From Lysinibacillus composti (lineage in GTDB: Bacteria > Bacillota > Bacilli > Bacillales_A > Planococcaceae): a DNA stretch of 64,000 bases. The position numbers and the translations under genes are program-made. The notes below the pieces were generated by a model. The model did not search any database. It was not told the DNA's origin and worked only from the letters and a program-made list of their open reading frames with translations. Position 1 is the first letter of the stretch. Each line of letters begins with the position of its first letter. This document shows positions 8,157 to 18,222 of the stretch, in pieces. Location: positions 53,447 through 117,446 of the forward strand of contig NZ_JAFBDY010000012.1 of NCBI RefSeq assembly GCF_016908465.1. The letters are read 5' to 3'.

Positions 8157-9413
8157 TTAATCAAGAGTGTTAAGCAAATCAAACCATTGTTGTTCAGTTG
8201 GCTGTAAGGAAATCAATTGCTTAGCAATTTCTCGGGCTTCATCCCTTTTACCGTCTTCTATTAAGAAATAACAATATTTTTCTAGAAACGACGGCTCTTC
8301 CTTAAAATCATTATATGCTGTATTGTAAATTTCGTATGCGCGTTCAAATTGTTCAACTTTGTCGTAAGCATGCGCCACGAAAGGATATAACGCTGTCCAA
8401 CTAAAATTATCTTTTGTTAAATTTTCAAATAATTCAATTATTTCTTCAAAACGCTCCTCTTTTTCATAAATAGACATCAATATTAGAAGTGCTTCCATAT
8501 ATTCAGGATCAAGTGCAATTGCCTCATATAAATGTTCAACAGCTTGTTCAGGTCGTCCATTTTTTAATGCTAGCTTAGCAGCCAATAAATAAAATGATTT
8601 GTCATATTCATCACGTTTCAAACCTTCACAAATAACGGAATAAGCTCTTTTATTATCCTCTAACATTGCATAACTCTCAGCTAATAATAAGTAAGCGCTA
8701 AAGTAATCAGGATCTAATTCTTTTAAATCTTCTAATTGTTTAATTGCTAGTTCATATTTCTCAGCTTGGAATGCAGCATATGCGGAACCAAATAATAAAT
8801 CTGGTGCTACTTTTTCCTCAAGGGCTTCCATGTAATATTCTAATGCTGTTTCATAGCCCCCTCCGGAACGATATACTTCAGCAAGTCTTTCTGCTAGGAG
8901 TATTCCAGCAAATGATTTGTCGTTCCCATGTAACTCTTCATAAATACGAGCAGCCTCAGTAAAGCGTCCTGTTTCAAATAATAGTTCCGCTTTAGCAAAT
9001 TGTAAAAGTGGCTCATTAGGTAATAAGTGTAATGCTTCATTAATTCGCTGTTCCGCTACCTCATATAATCCTTGCATTTGGTAATAATCCGCTAGTACTA
9101 GAAGGCTTTGTGGGTATTCAGGTGCCTGTGAATCTACCGCTAATAATAAATTTAGAGCCTCATCCTCTTCCCCTAATTCAATTAAGACAGATGCTCGGTC
9201 AATAGAAAGTTGTGCTTCATCAGGAAAGATGAACTGTAAATGTTCATACACCCGATTTGCTTCATTTAAATATCCATATTGCATTAATAAATCAGCAATT
9301 TCATATTGCAAATCTGGTTCTTCATTTAATAAAACAGAATCTAATAAATTATTAATTGTTTGTAGTTCCCCATTTTGTATGGCAGAAATCATTTCGTTCG
9401 CTACATTTGTCAT
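8157..9413 (-). CDS. ypiA: YpiA, tetratricopeptide repeat protein
   Basis: 418 residues from the ATG at 9413, chosen because AAGGTGA lies five bases upstream; the GTG three codons earlier is part of that ribosome binding site. The whole protein is a solenoid of about ten to eleven 34-residue TPR units, with repeated A-x-x-Y and P-E-x-x-x-A-L spacing. It is soluble with no signal peptide. TPR proteins act as binding scaffolds; the partner of YpiA is unknown. It is first in the ypiA-ypiB unit, downstream of the aromatic operon terminator. Confidence 0.9.
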   Translation of the reverse strand: MTNVANEMISAIQNGELQTINNLLDSVLLNEEPDLQYEIADLLMQYGYLNEANRVYEHLQFIFPDEAQLSIDRASVLIELGEEDEALNLLLAVDSQAPEYPQSLLVLADYYQMQGLYEVAEQRINEALHLLPNEPLLQFAKAELLFETGRFTEAARIYEELHGNDKSFAGILLAERLAEVYRSGGGYETALEYYMEALEEKVAPDLLFGSAYAAFQAEKYELAIKQLEDLKELDPDYFSAYLLLAESYAMLEDNKRAYSVICEGLKRDEYDKSFYLLAAKLALKNGRPEQAVEHLYEAIALDPEYMEALLILMSIYEKEERFEEIIELFENLTKDNFSWTALYPFVAHAYDKVEQFERAYEIYNTAYNDFKEEPSFLEKYCYFLIEDGKRDEAREIAKQLISLQPTEQQWFDLLNTLD

Positions 9414-9477
9414 TTTGTTCACCTTATCTCTATATTATCAATACTATGCTACATGACTAATCTATTAGAAACAAGAA

Positions 9478-9506
9478 AAAGGTCCGCCACTTAACGTGGA
9501 GACCCT
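9478..9506 (-). terminator. Terminator of the aromatic amino acid operon
   Basis: On the minus strand GGTCTCCAC pairs imperfectly with GTGGCGGACC, followed by TTTTTCTTG. It lies about 75 bases beyond the aroA stop and before ypiA. Confidence 0.6.
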
Positions 9507-9578
9507 AACTGTTAAACTGTCGTTGAGAATCAGTTACGAAAGCTACTCGAGTAAAGTGTAGATTCTGTTAATCTTTAA

Positions 9579-10877
9579 TTACTTAACAAGTAGATCATTT
9601 AGATGTTCGAAAAATGTCGGGTATGAAACTGCGATACATTCCGCATCATCTAATTCAATAGGTGTTTCGCAAATTAAAGAAGCTACTGCTGCCATCATAC
9701 CGATTCGATGGTCACCATATGATTTTAATCTAGCTCCGTTTAGTTTAGTTGGACCATTGATTATCATTCCGTCCTCAGTCGCTTCAATGTCTGCACCAAG
9801 CTTTTTCAGTTCTGTTACAACAGCCGTTATACGATCTGTTTCTTTTACTTTTAACTCTTCAGCGTCACGAATAACTGTTGTACCGTTTGCTTGTGTAGCA
9901 AGAAGCGCAATGATAGGAATTTCATCAATAAGACGAGGAATTATATCTCCTTCAATTGTTGTCCCATTTAATTCAGAAGTTTGGATAGTAACGGTTGCTG
10001 TTGGTTCTGCAGATTGTTCATCTTCAAATTTTACAGACATATTCGCGCCCATTTGTTCAAGAACTTCAATAATTCCTGCACGTGTTGGATTCACACCAAC
10101 ATTGGTCATTACTATTTCGCTATTTGGAACAATTGAGCCGGCAACTAAGAAAAACGCAGCAGAAGAAATATCACCAGGTACATTTACATGTGTTCCTAGA
10201 AGCTGTTGGCCGCCTTTAAAAGAAATCACACCATCATCAACGGTAATTTCAGCACCAAATTGTCTAAGCATTCTTTCTGTATGATCACGTGATATTTCCT
10301 TTTCTCTAACAATTGTAGTTCCTTCTGCTCGTAGTCCTGCTAAAAGAACGGCAGATTTGACTTGTGCACTTGCAACAGGCATAGAGTAATCAATAGCTTG
10401 TAATTTTGTCCCTTGAATTGCTAATGGCGTAAATTGACCATTATCACGTCCTGCAATTTTTGCGCCCATTTGGCGTAATGGGTCAACCACTCGACGCATA
10501 GGACGTTTACCAATAGAAGCATCACCTGTCATAATCGTATGTAAGCTTGTTCCTGAAAGGATCCCTAGCATTAATCTAGTCGTCGTTCCTGAGTTACCTG
10601 TATATAATACTTCTTTCGGTTCTTGCCATTCATCTATTCCATCACTCGTAACAGTAACATTCGTACCGTCTACTTTTATGTTGACGCCGAGTTTTCTAAA
10701 ACAATCAATTGTACTTAAACAATCCTCACCAAGTAAAAATCCACTAACAGTCGTTTGTCCTTTTGCAATGGCACCAAACATGACTGCACGGTGAGAAATT
10801 GATTTATCCCCAGGAACAGTAATGGCCCCCTGTAAACTAGGGTTTTTAAATTCTAATACTTTTGTAGTAGAAGTCAA
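9579..10877 (-). CDS. aroA: AroA, 3-phosphoshikimate 1-carboxyvinyltransferase (EPSP synthase)
   Basis: 432 residues. It joins PEP to shikimate 3-phosphate in the sixth step of the shikimate pathway. Hallmarks are PGDKSISHR (about 22-30), [12 protein letters not shown] (about 94-105) and the C-terminal YGDHRIGM motif. This is aroE in B. subtilis nomenclature. The start is TTG at 10875-10877: AAAGGAG lies eight bases upstream, while the earlier in-frame ATG is inside that ribosome binding site. It is the last gene of the block aroC-aroB-aroH-hisC-tyrA-aroA, separated from tyrA by a 198-base gap that holds a dispersed repeat. Confidence 0.97.
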   Translation of the reverse strand: MTSTTKVLEFKNPSLQGAITVPGDKSISHRAVMFGAIAKGQTTVSGFLLGEDCLSTIDCFRKLGVNIKVDGTNVTVTSDGIDEWQEPKEVLYTGNSGTTTRLMLGILSGTSLHTIMTGDASIGKRPMRRVVDPLRQMGAKIAGRDNGQFTPLAIQGTKLQAIDYSMPVASAQVKSAVLLAGLRAEGTTIVREKEISRDHTERMLRQFGAEITVDDGVISFKGGQQLLGTHVNVPGDISSAAFFLVAGSIVPNSEIVMTNVGVNPTRAGIIEVLEQMGANMSVKFEDEQSAEPTATVTIQTSELNGTTIEGDIIPRLIDEIPIIALLATQANGTTVIRDAEELKVKETDRITAVVTELKKLGADIEATEDGMIINGPTKLNGARLKSYGDHRIGMMAAVASLICETPIELDDAECIAVSYPTFFEHLNDLLVK

Positions 10878-10895
10878 TTTAAACACTCCTTTCAT

Positions 10896-11014
10896 AAGAA
10901 AAGCGAAGAACGCTCATTTAACACCGAGAACAACTGGAGAAACCAACAAAAGGGCGCTTTTTGCCCTTGAAGGTGGTTTTGAAGTGGTCGAGGAGCTAGC
11001 GTTTGTAGCTAAAC
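10896..11014 (+). repeat. Dispersed repeat family B, diverged copy (subtype B1)
   Basis: Begins AAGAAAAGCGAAGAACGC and ends GTAGCTAAAC, and aligns along its length with the copy at 63665-63781. The centre holds the shared hairpin GGGCGCTTTTTGCCC. It fills the aroA-tyrA gap, and a short open frame that spans it is a repeat artefact. Confidence 0.75.
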
Positions 11015-11075
11015 ACTGTTTCCACTGCGAAAATTTACACTTTCTTATTTTTAATGTATTTCTAGAACGTATCAA

Positions 11076-12173
11076 TTAGGAAACATACATTTCAAATTGA
11101 GTTCGTTGTTTAATACATTTTTCAGCAAGATCACGATCTACTGCATTTTGGAAGCTAATTACTAAAATACCGAATACATCTTCACGTGCTTCAACCACAC
11201 GAATATTTGTAATACTTATATTTTCTTCAGCTAAATACCCCGTTACTTCAGAAATAACCCCTGGATAGTCAGGAATATCAACATATAAATCGTAGGTTGA
11301 ATAAAAGGCGCCAGTAGAAACAGGGAGATTATCACGAACCTGCTTAGCCCCAGCAAAATATTGTTCAATTAATTCATCATCATTTTTAAGAATTAAATCT
11401 TTTACATTGTTCATTTCAATAACCCATGAGTCTAATTGATCAATTAACTCATCACGATTTTGTAAAACAATATCTCGCCACATAATTGGATTAGAGGAAG
11501 CGATTCGTGTAATATCACGGAATCCTCCTGCAGCTAACAAACTTGTCATCGGATACTTTTGATTTTCAAAATCGAATTGACGAACTAAAGATGCCGCAAC
11601 GATGTGAGGAAAATGACTTACTACTGCTGTCATATGATCATGTTCAAAAGAATCGACTTTAATAATTTTAGCAAATGTAAACTTTAAAAGTTGTTCCAAT
11701 GACTCGATTTTATCTGCACTTTCATTTTTAAGTGGAGTTAACATATAATAGGCGTTTTCTAGTAGGTAAGGTTTTGCTGCACTAATCCCACTCTTATGGG
11801 ACCCCGCCATCGGGTGACCCCCAATAAAAGAAATACCTGATTGTTGTAATTCTTCTGCCTTCTTCATAATTAACCCTTTTGTACTGCCAGTATCAGTCAC
11901 AATCACACCGCTCTTTAATTGCCATGATTTTAACTGTTCCATCCAATTCAATGTTGCGCTAACTGGTGTGCCAAAAATAATGATATCGGCCAATTTTGCA
12001 GCTTGGATTACATCATCGACTACTTCATGAACAATTTCTAAACTTGAAGCAAGTTTTCTTGTTTCTTCATTGATGTCATAACCATATACTTTTGTATGGG
12101 GAGCCTTTTGACAAGATAAGGCAATTGACCCCCCAATTAATCCAAGTCCAATGACTAAGACATTGCGTATCAT
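11076..12173 (-). CDS. tyrA: TyrA, prephenate dehydrogenase with ACT domain
   Basis: 365 residues. It oxidises prephenate to 4-hydroxyphenylpyruvate using NAD(P). The Rossmann motif GLGLIGGS is at 9-16, the catalytic region contains GGHPMAGSHKSG (about 118-129), and residues about 295-365 form an ACT domain, as expected for feedback control by tyrosine. Its ATG overlaps the hisC stop by four bases (ATGA), so the two are translationally coupled. Length is typical for Bacillus. Confidence 0.97.
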   Translation of the reverse strand: MIRNVLVIGLGLIGGSIALSCQKAPHTKVYGYDINEETRKLASSLEIVHEVVDDVIQAAKLADIIIFGTPVSATLNWMEQLKSWQLKSGVIVTDTGSTKGLIMKKAEELQQSGISFIGGHPMAGSHKSGISAAKPYLLENAYYMLTPLKNESADKIESLEQLLKFTFAKIIKVDSFEHDHMTAVVSHFPHIVAASLVRQFDFENQKYPMTSLLAAGGFRDITRIASSNPIMWRDIVLQNRDELIDQLDSWVIEMNNVKDLILKNDDELIEQYFAGAKQVRDNLPVSTGAFYSTYDLYVDIPDYPGVISEVTGYLAEENISITNIRVVEAREDVFGILVISFQNAVDRDLAEKCIKQRTQFEMYVS

Positions 12174-13270
12174 GCAAATACCCCTTGTTCAGTTAATACC
12201 TCTTCAAGAAGTCCTAAGAATTTACTGTTCTGTTGTTCCGTACCAATTGTTACTCGGATATAACCTGGAGCACCTAAAGCATTACCACTGCGAATAATAA
12301 ATCCACGTTCCATCATTTCTTGGAAAACTAAATCACTATCAGCTTTTACTTCAAATAAGATGAAGTTTGTTTGAGATGGGTAATAGTCTAAACCATGTTT
12401 CTCACAGAACTCGACATATTGTTGCTTTCCTTTTTCATTTGCTTCGCAACATTCAGTAATAAACTGTTGGTCATTTAAAGCAACAATTGCTACTTTTTGG
12501 CTTAGTATTGTGTTATTGAAAGGTGCACGAACTGGATCTAGTTTAGCAACTACATCTTCTTGACCTACTAAGTAACCCACTCGGAATGAAGCTAGTCCAT
12601 AAGCTTTAGAGAATGTACGCATTACTACTACATTCGGGTACTGCTGAACATACGGTAATGTATTTTGGTAAGCTGGATCATTTACGTATTCAAAGTAAGC
12701 TTCATCTAAAACAACAAGTACTTCCGAAGGTACTTTTGCTAAGAATGCTTTTAACTCTTCATCAGAAACAATTGTACCTGTAGGGTTGTTAGGATTACAT
12801 ATCCAAACGATAGATGTGTTTTCATCAATTGCATTTAGCATTGCTTCTAAATCATGTTTTCTATTCTTTAAAGGAACTTCACGTACTTCTGCCCCTTCGA
12901 TTTCTGCATTATGTTTATATTGAGAGAATGAAGGAGTAGCCATTACAGTGTTTACACCAGGATATAGTAACGCACGAGTTAAGATCGCGATTAAATCATC
13001 GGATCCATTACCGAAAATAAGTTCACTTTCTTTAACGTCTAGGTACTCAGCAACGGCAGTACGAAGGCTTTGTGCATATCCATCAGGGTAAATTGCATGG
13101 TTCGTATAATCTGATTCTAAAAACGCTTTTACTTTTGGAGAGTAACCATAAGGATTTTCATTAGAAGCAAGTTTTACTACTTCATCTAAACCAAATTCTC
13201 TTTTTACTTCTTCAATTGGTTTACCAGGTTTATATGCTTTCATGCCATTGAGTTGTTGTTTCCATTTCAT
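12170..13270 (-). CDS. hisC: HisC, histidinol-phosphate aminotransferase
   Basis: 366 residues, a fold-type I PLP aminotransferase with SNENPYG near the N-terminus, NPNNPTG (about 160) and the PLP lysine in FSKAYGLASFRVG (about 220). In Bacillus this enzyme serves both histidine synthesis and the last transamination to phenylalanine and tyrosine, which explains its place beside tyrA. I chose ATG at 13270: GAAGGAG lies nine bases upstream, while the TTG six codons earlier falls within the ribosome binding site. The gap to aroH is only 29 bases; in B. subtilis trpEDCFBA lies at this point. Confidence 0.96.
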   Translation of the reverse strand: MKWKQQLNGMKAYKPGKPIEEVKREFGLDEVVKLASNENPYGYSPKVKAFLESDYTNHAIYPDGYAQSLRTAVAEYLDVKESELIFGNGSDDLIAILTRALLYPGVNTVMATPSFSQYKHNAEIEGAEVREVPLKNRKHDLEAMLNAIDENTSIVWICNPNNPTGTIVSDEELKAFLAKVPSEVLVVLDEAYFEYVNDPAYQNTLPYVQQYPNVVVMRTFSKAYGLASFRVGYLVGQEDVVAKLDPVRAPFNNTILSQKVAIVALNDQQFITECCEANEKGKQQYVEFCEKHGLDYYPSQTNFILFEVKADSDLVFQEMMERGFIIRSGNALGAPGYIRVTIGTEQQNSKFLGLLEEVLTEQGVFA

Positions 13271-13299
13271 TTTAAACGTCTCCTTCAATTTTAAATCAA

Positions 13300-13662
13300 T
13301 TATTTCACTAAATCAGGTCTTAACTTCACTGCGTCATTTAAATAAACATGTTTTACATCCTTTTGTGAAACCTCTAAATTCACATGTAGTAAAACACGAA
13401 TACAAAGTGGTAATGCATTCGGTACGTTCATTTCATGCATACACATTGTCGGAACGTATTGCCAGCCATCTAATGAACGAACTGCTTTTGCAGGAAAAGC
13501 TGACGTTATGTCAGGTGTTGTTGAAATTAACACTGAAATAATATCTTCCGGGTCAATTTCGTTCACCTTCGTAATTTCTTGAACTAAATGAACTGTTTCA
13601 CTATATATAAGTTCGGGATTGTCTTCTTCAATCGTGACTGCTCCTCTAACTCCGCGAATCAT
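13300..13662 (-). CDS. aroH: AroH, chorismate mutase (AroH class)
   Basis: 120 residues, the monofunctional AroH-type trimeric mutase that converts chorismate to prephenate. Start MIRGVRGAVTIE, conserved RVLLHVN near residue 90 and overall length fit B. subtilis AroH. Its ATG overlaps the aroB stop by four bases, with AGGAGGTG as ribosome binding site. Product flows to TyrA in the same operon. Confidence 0.96.
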   Translation of the reverse strand: MIRGVRGAVTIEEDNPELIYSETVHLVQEITKVNEIDPEDIISVLISTTPDITSAFPAKAVRSLDGWQYVPTMCMHEMNVPNALPLCIRVLLHVNLEVSQKDVKHVYLNDAVKLRPDLVK

Positions 13663-14750
13663 TTACCCACCTCCTGTAGAAGTTCTCTTAATTCTAAATC
13701 TATTTCTTTACATTCTGAAAGCTCAATTGAACGAACAAATGGCTCTCCAATTTTTGATAACAGAACAAAATTTAACACACCATATTCAGCTTTTTTATCT
13801 TTTAACATATAATCTTTTAATTGATCGAAAGAATAATTGAATACACCTTCAAATGGGTAGCCCTTTTCAATAGCAAATTGTAAGAAAGATTTTGTAAATT
13901 CACGGTTAATTTGACTATAGCGCTCGCTTAATAATAAAGCGTACACCATTCCAATCATCACAGCTTCACCATGAGCTAGCCCACCGTATCCTGCTGCTGC
14001 TTCAATAGCATGTCCATATGTATGCCCAAAGTTTAAATACTTTCGAACTGATTGTTCCGTTTCATCTTCAGTGACAATTTTCGCTTTCACTTCAATACCA
14101 GATTTCAAATGGGAAGCTAGTTGATGATCAGAGAGTTTAGTTATGGATGATAAATCTAGTAACTCCATTAGCCACTTTTCATTAGAAATAAGAGCATGTT
14201 TAATTACCTCTGCCATACCAGAACGCATTTCTTTTTCGCTTAATGATGAAAGAAATTCAGTATCATAAACGACAGCTTGTGGCTGATAAAATGCGCCTAC
14301 CATATTTTTTCCTTGTGGATGGTTTATGGCTGTTTTGCCACCAACAGCAGAATCATGTGCCAGAATTGTTGTTGGTACTTGAATATATGGAATACCGCGC
14401 ATATATGTAGCAGCAGCGAACCCTGTAAGGTCTCCCACTGCTCCACCACCTAACGCGATTAATAAAGTTTTACGAGTACTTTTCTTTTCTAACAAAAATG
14501 TTTGTGCAGCAAAGTAATTGTCAAAGCTTTTACATGTTTCACCAGCTGGCATCACAAACACTTCAAACGGTTCAGGGAACTGTTCTTGAAAGTAGGCATG
14601 TTGTGCTTGCCAAACATTTTCATCGGTAAATACAATAATACGGTCTGCTTCTTCTATATGCTTTTTTAACGATGAAAAGGCATCTTTTAAAATACGATTT
14701 CCAATGATTACTTCATATGAGTGAGAAGCAGTATGAACAGGAATTTTCAT
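13659..14750 (-). CDS. aroB: AroB, 3-dehydroquinate synthase
   Basis: 363 residues. It catalyses the NAD- and metal-dependent cyclisation of DAHP to 3-dehydroquinate. Visible motifs are GGGAVGDLTGFAAATYMRG (about 97-115), the DSAVGGKTAIN loop (about 130-140) and the metal-binding histidines in NFGHTYGHAIE (about 242-252). Located four bases after aroC, with its ribosome binding site (AAGGAG) overlapping the aroC end, and coupled to aroH downstream. Confidence 0.97.
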   Translation of the reverse strand: MKIPVHTASHSYEVIIGNRILKDAFSSLKKHIEEADRIIVFTDENVWQAQHAYFQEQFPEPFEVFVMPAGETCKSFDNYFAAQTFLLEKKSTRKTLLIALGGGAVGDLTGFAAATYMRGIPYIQVPTTILAHDSAVGGKTAINHPQGKNMVGAFYQPQAVVYDTEFLSSLSEKEMRSGMAEVIKHALISNEKWLMELLDLSSITKLSDHQLASHLKSGIEVKAKIVTEDETEQSVRKYLNFGHTYGHAIEAAAGYGGLAHGEAVMIGMVYALLLSERYSQINREFTKSFLQFAIEKGYPFEGVFNYSFDQLKDYMLKDKKAEYGVLNFVLLSKIGEPFVRSIELSECKEIDLELRELLQEVGK

Positions 14751-14753
14751 ATT

Positions 14754-15935
14754 TTAGAACTCCTTTGCATATTTACGCATTTCTTCAATTTGAGATTGTA
14801 ATTGAGGCAGTTGGTCACTATGGAATTGCTCTACAATTATTTTTGCAATCTCCCATGCGATTACATTTTCTGCAACAATTGAAGCTGCTGGAACTGCACA
14901 GCTATCTGAACGTTCTACGCTCGCTTTAAACGCTTCTTTTGTTTCAATATCAACGCTTTGTAATGGTTTATATAATGTTGGAATTGGTTTCATAACACCA
15001 CGAACAACGATTGGCATTCCTGTTGACATACCACCTTCAAGACCACCTAGGCGATTGGTTGCTCTTGTGTAGCCATTGTCTTCATCCCATAAAATTTCGT
15101 CATGGACTTCTGATCCTTTACGACGAGCCATTTCAAAGCCAATCCCAAATTCAACGCCTTTAAAAGCATTAATAGACAGCATAGCTTGTGCAAGTCGACC
15201 ATCTAATTTGCGATCATAATGAACATAAGAACCGATACCAGCTGGAAGTCCTTCTACAATTACTTCCACAACTCCACCGATTGAATCTCCTGCTTTTTTC
15301 GTATCATCAATCATTTGCACCATTTTTGCTGATGCTTCCGGGTCAACACAATAACATGCATCCTGCTCTACGATTGTACGAATTTCATCTGCTGATTTCC
15401 CTTCAACTGCAGATGTATCAGCTTTGATGCCAGCAATTTCAGTAACATGTGCAACTACTGAAATTCCTAATTCATTTAATAATGCCTTTGCAACAGAACC
15501 AACCGCTACTCGCACAGTAGTTTCACGTGCACTTGAGCGCTCTAATACGTTACGTAAATCACGATGTCCGTATTTCATTCCACCTACTAAATCAGCATGT
15601 CCAGGACGAGGACGTGAAATTTGACGTTTAATTTCATTTGGGTCAACATCTTCTGGAAGAGGGTCTGCCCCCATAATTTTAGTCCAATGTTTCCAATCAT
15701 CATTTTTAACAATTAACGCAACAGGAGAACCAAGTGTTTTACCATGACGTACCCCACCTACGATTTCAACTGTATCCGTTTCTATTTGCATACGTCGGCC
15801 ACGACCATGTCCACCTTGCCTACGTTTTAAATCATAATTTATTTTTTCCGCTGTAATTGGTAATAGGGATGGTAACCCCTCAATAATTGTTGTTAATTGA
15901 GGACCATGAGATTCCCCAGCAGTTAAGTATCGCAT
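14754..15935 (-). CDS. aroC: AroC, chorismate synthase
   Basis: 393 residues. It eliminates phosphate from EPSP to give chorismate, using reduced FMN. The start [13 protein letters not shown] is the family signature, followed by [12 protein letters not shown] and ARETTVRVA (about 137-145). I place the start at the second of two adjacent start codons (TTG-ATG), which gives the canonical N-terminus; TTG is possible. It is aroF in B. subtilis naming and is the promoter-proximal gene of the aromatic block. Confidence 0.96.
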   Translation of the reverse strand: MRYLTAGESHGPQLTTIIEGLPSLLPITAEKINYDLKRRQGGHGRGRRMQIETDTVEIVGGVRHGKTLGSPVALIVKNDDWKHWTKIMGADPLPEDVDPNEIKRQISRPRPGHADLVGGMKYGHRDLRNVLERSSARETTVRVAVGSVAKALLNELGISVVAHVTEIAGIKADTSAVEGKSADEIRTIVEQDACYCVDPEASAKMVQMIDDTKKAGDSIGGVVEVIVEGLPAGIGSYVHYDRKLDGRLAQAMLSINAFKGVEFGIGFEMARRKGSEVHDEILWDEDNGYTRATNRLGGLEGGMSTGMPIVVRGVMKPIPTLYKPLQSVDIETKEAFKASVERSDSCAVPAASIVAENVIAWEIAKIIVEQFHSDQLPQLQSQIEEMRKYAKEF

Positions 15936-16063
15936 CAAACACTTTCTCCCTTCAACTCGCTAAAGTATGTATCTTACTATAACATATTGTAGCCAAAAAA
16001 ACAGACCAATTTTGAAGTAATCTTGCTCAATTGAATATTCAGAATATTCGACATAAAGAATCT

Positions 16064-16102
16064 AAAAAAACAACAACAAGCGTCTCCATTTTGCAAGACG
16101 CC
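16064..16102 (-). terminator. Terminator after cheR
   Basis: On the minus strand a GCGTCT/AGACGC stem is followed by TTGTTGTTGTTTTTTT. It separates cheR from aroC. Confidence 0.6.
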
Positions 16103-16152
16103 TTCTAACCCAGAGTAAGTGTTCTTTTTGTTTTCAGGCTTGAAAATCAAGA

Positions 16153-17027
<875 letters not shown>

Positions 17028-17326
17028 TTATTTTCTATTAAGTTCAATGGTTTCTTGACTTACTTCTTGTTGAATTGGAGTTTGTGAAATCGATTTAAAC
17101 GGTTGGTTTAGTGCTAATTTCTCCCTAGTATATTCAATTTCTAAACGAAGCTTTTCAGTCTCTATAATATAACTTTCCTTTCGAATTTTCTCTAGGTCAA
17201 TCTATATTTCAACACTTCTAATTTTAGTTTTGATTGTTTACTCAAATAAGTTGTAATGATTGCTGTAATTGGAATAGTTGATGCAATTAATACAATTCCT
17301 AAAACAAGAATGACATAATCCGCCAT
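17028..17326 (-). pseudogene. Small membrane/coiled-coil protein gene with a frameshift
   Basis: ATG at 17324-17326 has an excellent ribosome binding site (GGAGGG, seven bases). The first frame encodes 44 residues: a hydrophobic N-terminus (MADYVILVLGIVLIASTIP...) then a basic stretch (SKQSKLKLEVLKYR), and it stops at TAG 17192-17194. Restoring one base after YR lets reading continue in another frame as IDLEKIRKESYIIETEKLRL and on to TAA 17028-17030, giving about 99 residues with a membrane anchor and a charged coiled coil. A single-base deletion in the gene, or a sequencing error, explains this. I do not recognise the family. No such gene lies between ndk and cheR in B. subtilis as far as I recall. 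Confidence 0.55.
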
Positions 17327-17596
17327 GAAATGACCCTCCTAAAATAAGTGATATGTGATCAATTATATGTTAGTTTAACATTTTTGTGGGAACTTGAGAA
17401 AGGCAAGGTTTAGTGTGAAAGAATTGTTATTTAAATAAATGAGCTTAGTAATGAAGTGAGTAGAATTTTGATGAATTATCGAGAATTTCAATCTTCATTT
17501 CATGATAAAAAAAATAAACCTCATTGTCATTAGTTGCTGATCATGAATTTGTGGTCTACATGAAGACCTGATCTTAAAACTTTATTATCACTATTG
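17327..17596. other. Gap upstream of the frameshifted gene, no gene seen
   Basis: AT-rich. A TATAAT hexamer on the minus strand about 40 bases before the small gene (near 17360) could be its -10 box, without a clear -35. I see nothing else. Confidence 0.35.
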
Positions 17597-17641
17597 AAAT
17601 AAAAGGCGCAGAAAAAGTCAATTCAACTTTTTCTACGCCTT
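17597..17641 (-). terminator. Terminator after ndk
   Basis: A 16-bp stem with one mismatch (AAGGCGTAGAAAAAGT/ACTTTTTCTGCGCCTT) is followed on the minus strand by TTATTTCA. It lies 37 bases beyond the ndk stop. Confidence 0.8.
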
Positions 17642-17677
17642 GATTTACAATTTGTTATTGTAATTAGTAATTAGCTA

Positions 17678-18094
17678 TTAAGCTAATTCAGAACCGAACC
17701 ATAATGCGATTTCACGTTCAGCTGATTCTGCTGAATCAGAACCGTGGATTACGTTTTCTGAAATAGTAACAGCATAGTCACCACGGATTGTACCCGGTTG
17801 AGATTCAGATGGTTTTGTAGCACCCATCATGATACGAGCTAAAGAAATTACGCTTTCGCCTTCCCATACCATTGCAAATACTGGACCAGAAGTGATGAAG
17901 TCAACTAATTCACCAAAGAATGGTTTGTCTGCATGTTCTGCATAGTGAGCTTCTGCTACTTCACGAGATGGTACGATTAATTTAGCTGCTTTTAATTCGA
18001 AGCCGCGGCGTTCAAAACGGTCCACGATATCTCCGATTACTTGACGCTTAACGCCATCTGGTTTAATCATTAAATAAGTTTTTTCGATTGCCAT
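17678..18094 (-). CDS. ndk: Ndk, nucleoside diphosphate kinase
   Basis: 138 residues. It transfers the terminal phosphate between nucleoside tri- and diphosphates through a phosphohistidine, which is visible in ENVIHGSDS near residue 115. Start [14 protein letters not shown] is the family N-terminus with AAGGAG upstream; the open frame extends 20 codons further upstream but that extension is non-homologous. Length is typical. Single-gene unit with its own promoter and terminator. Confidence 0.97.
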   Translation of the reverse strand: MAIEKTYLMIKPDGVKRQVIGDIVDRFERRGFELKAAKLIVPSREVAEAHYAEHADKPFFGELVDFITSGPVFAMVWEGESVISLARIMMGATKPSESQPGTIRGDYAVTISENVIHGSDSAESAEREIALWFGSELA

Positions 18095-18144
18095 AATTAT
18101 TATACACTCCTTAAGTTTGGGTAAGGCGTTACACCTACCGATAA

Positions 18145-18173
18145 ATATTACCAAAATAATATAAATACATCAA
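18145..18173 (-). promoter_or_regulatory. SigA-type promoter of ndk
   Basis: The minus strand reads TTGATG, 17 bases, TAATAT, about 50-80 bases upstream of the ndk ATG. Confidence 0.5.
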
Positions 18174-18222
18174 CTATCTCAAATAATTTAAATATAGTTA
18201 ATTATTGTCATGCAAATCAAAA

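Noticed and set aside
9757..10284. 175-codon open frame on the plus strand
   Set aside because: Antisense to aroA in its conserved region; serine- and isoleucine-rich shadow with no ribosome binding site.
10822..11079. 85-codon open frame between aroA and tyrA
   Set aside because: Spans the diverged family B repeat and overlaps aroA in antisense.
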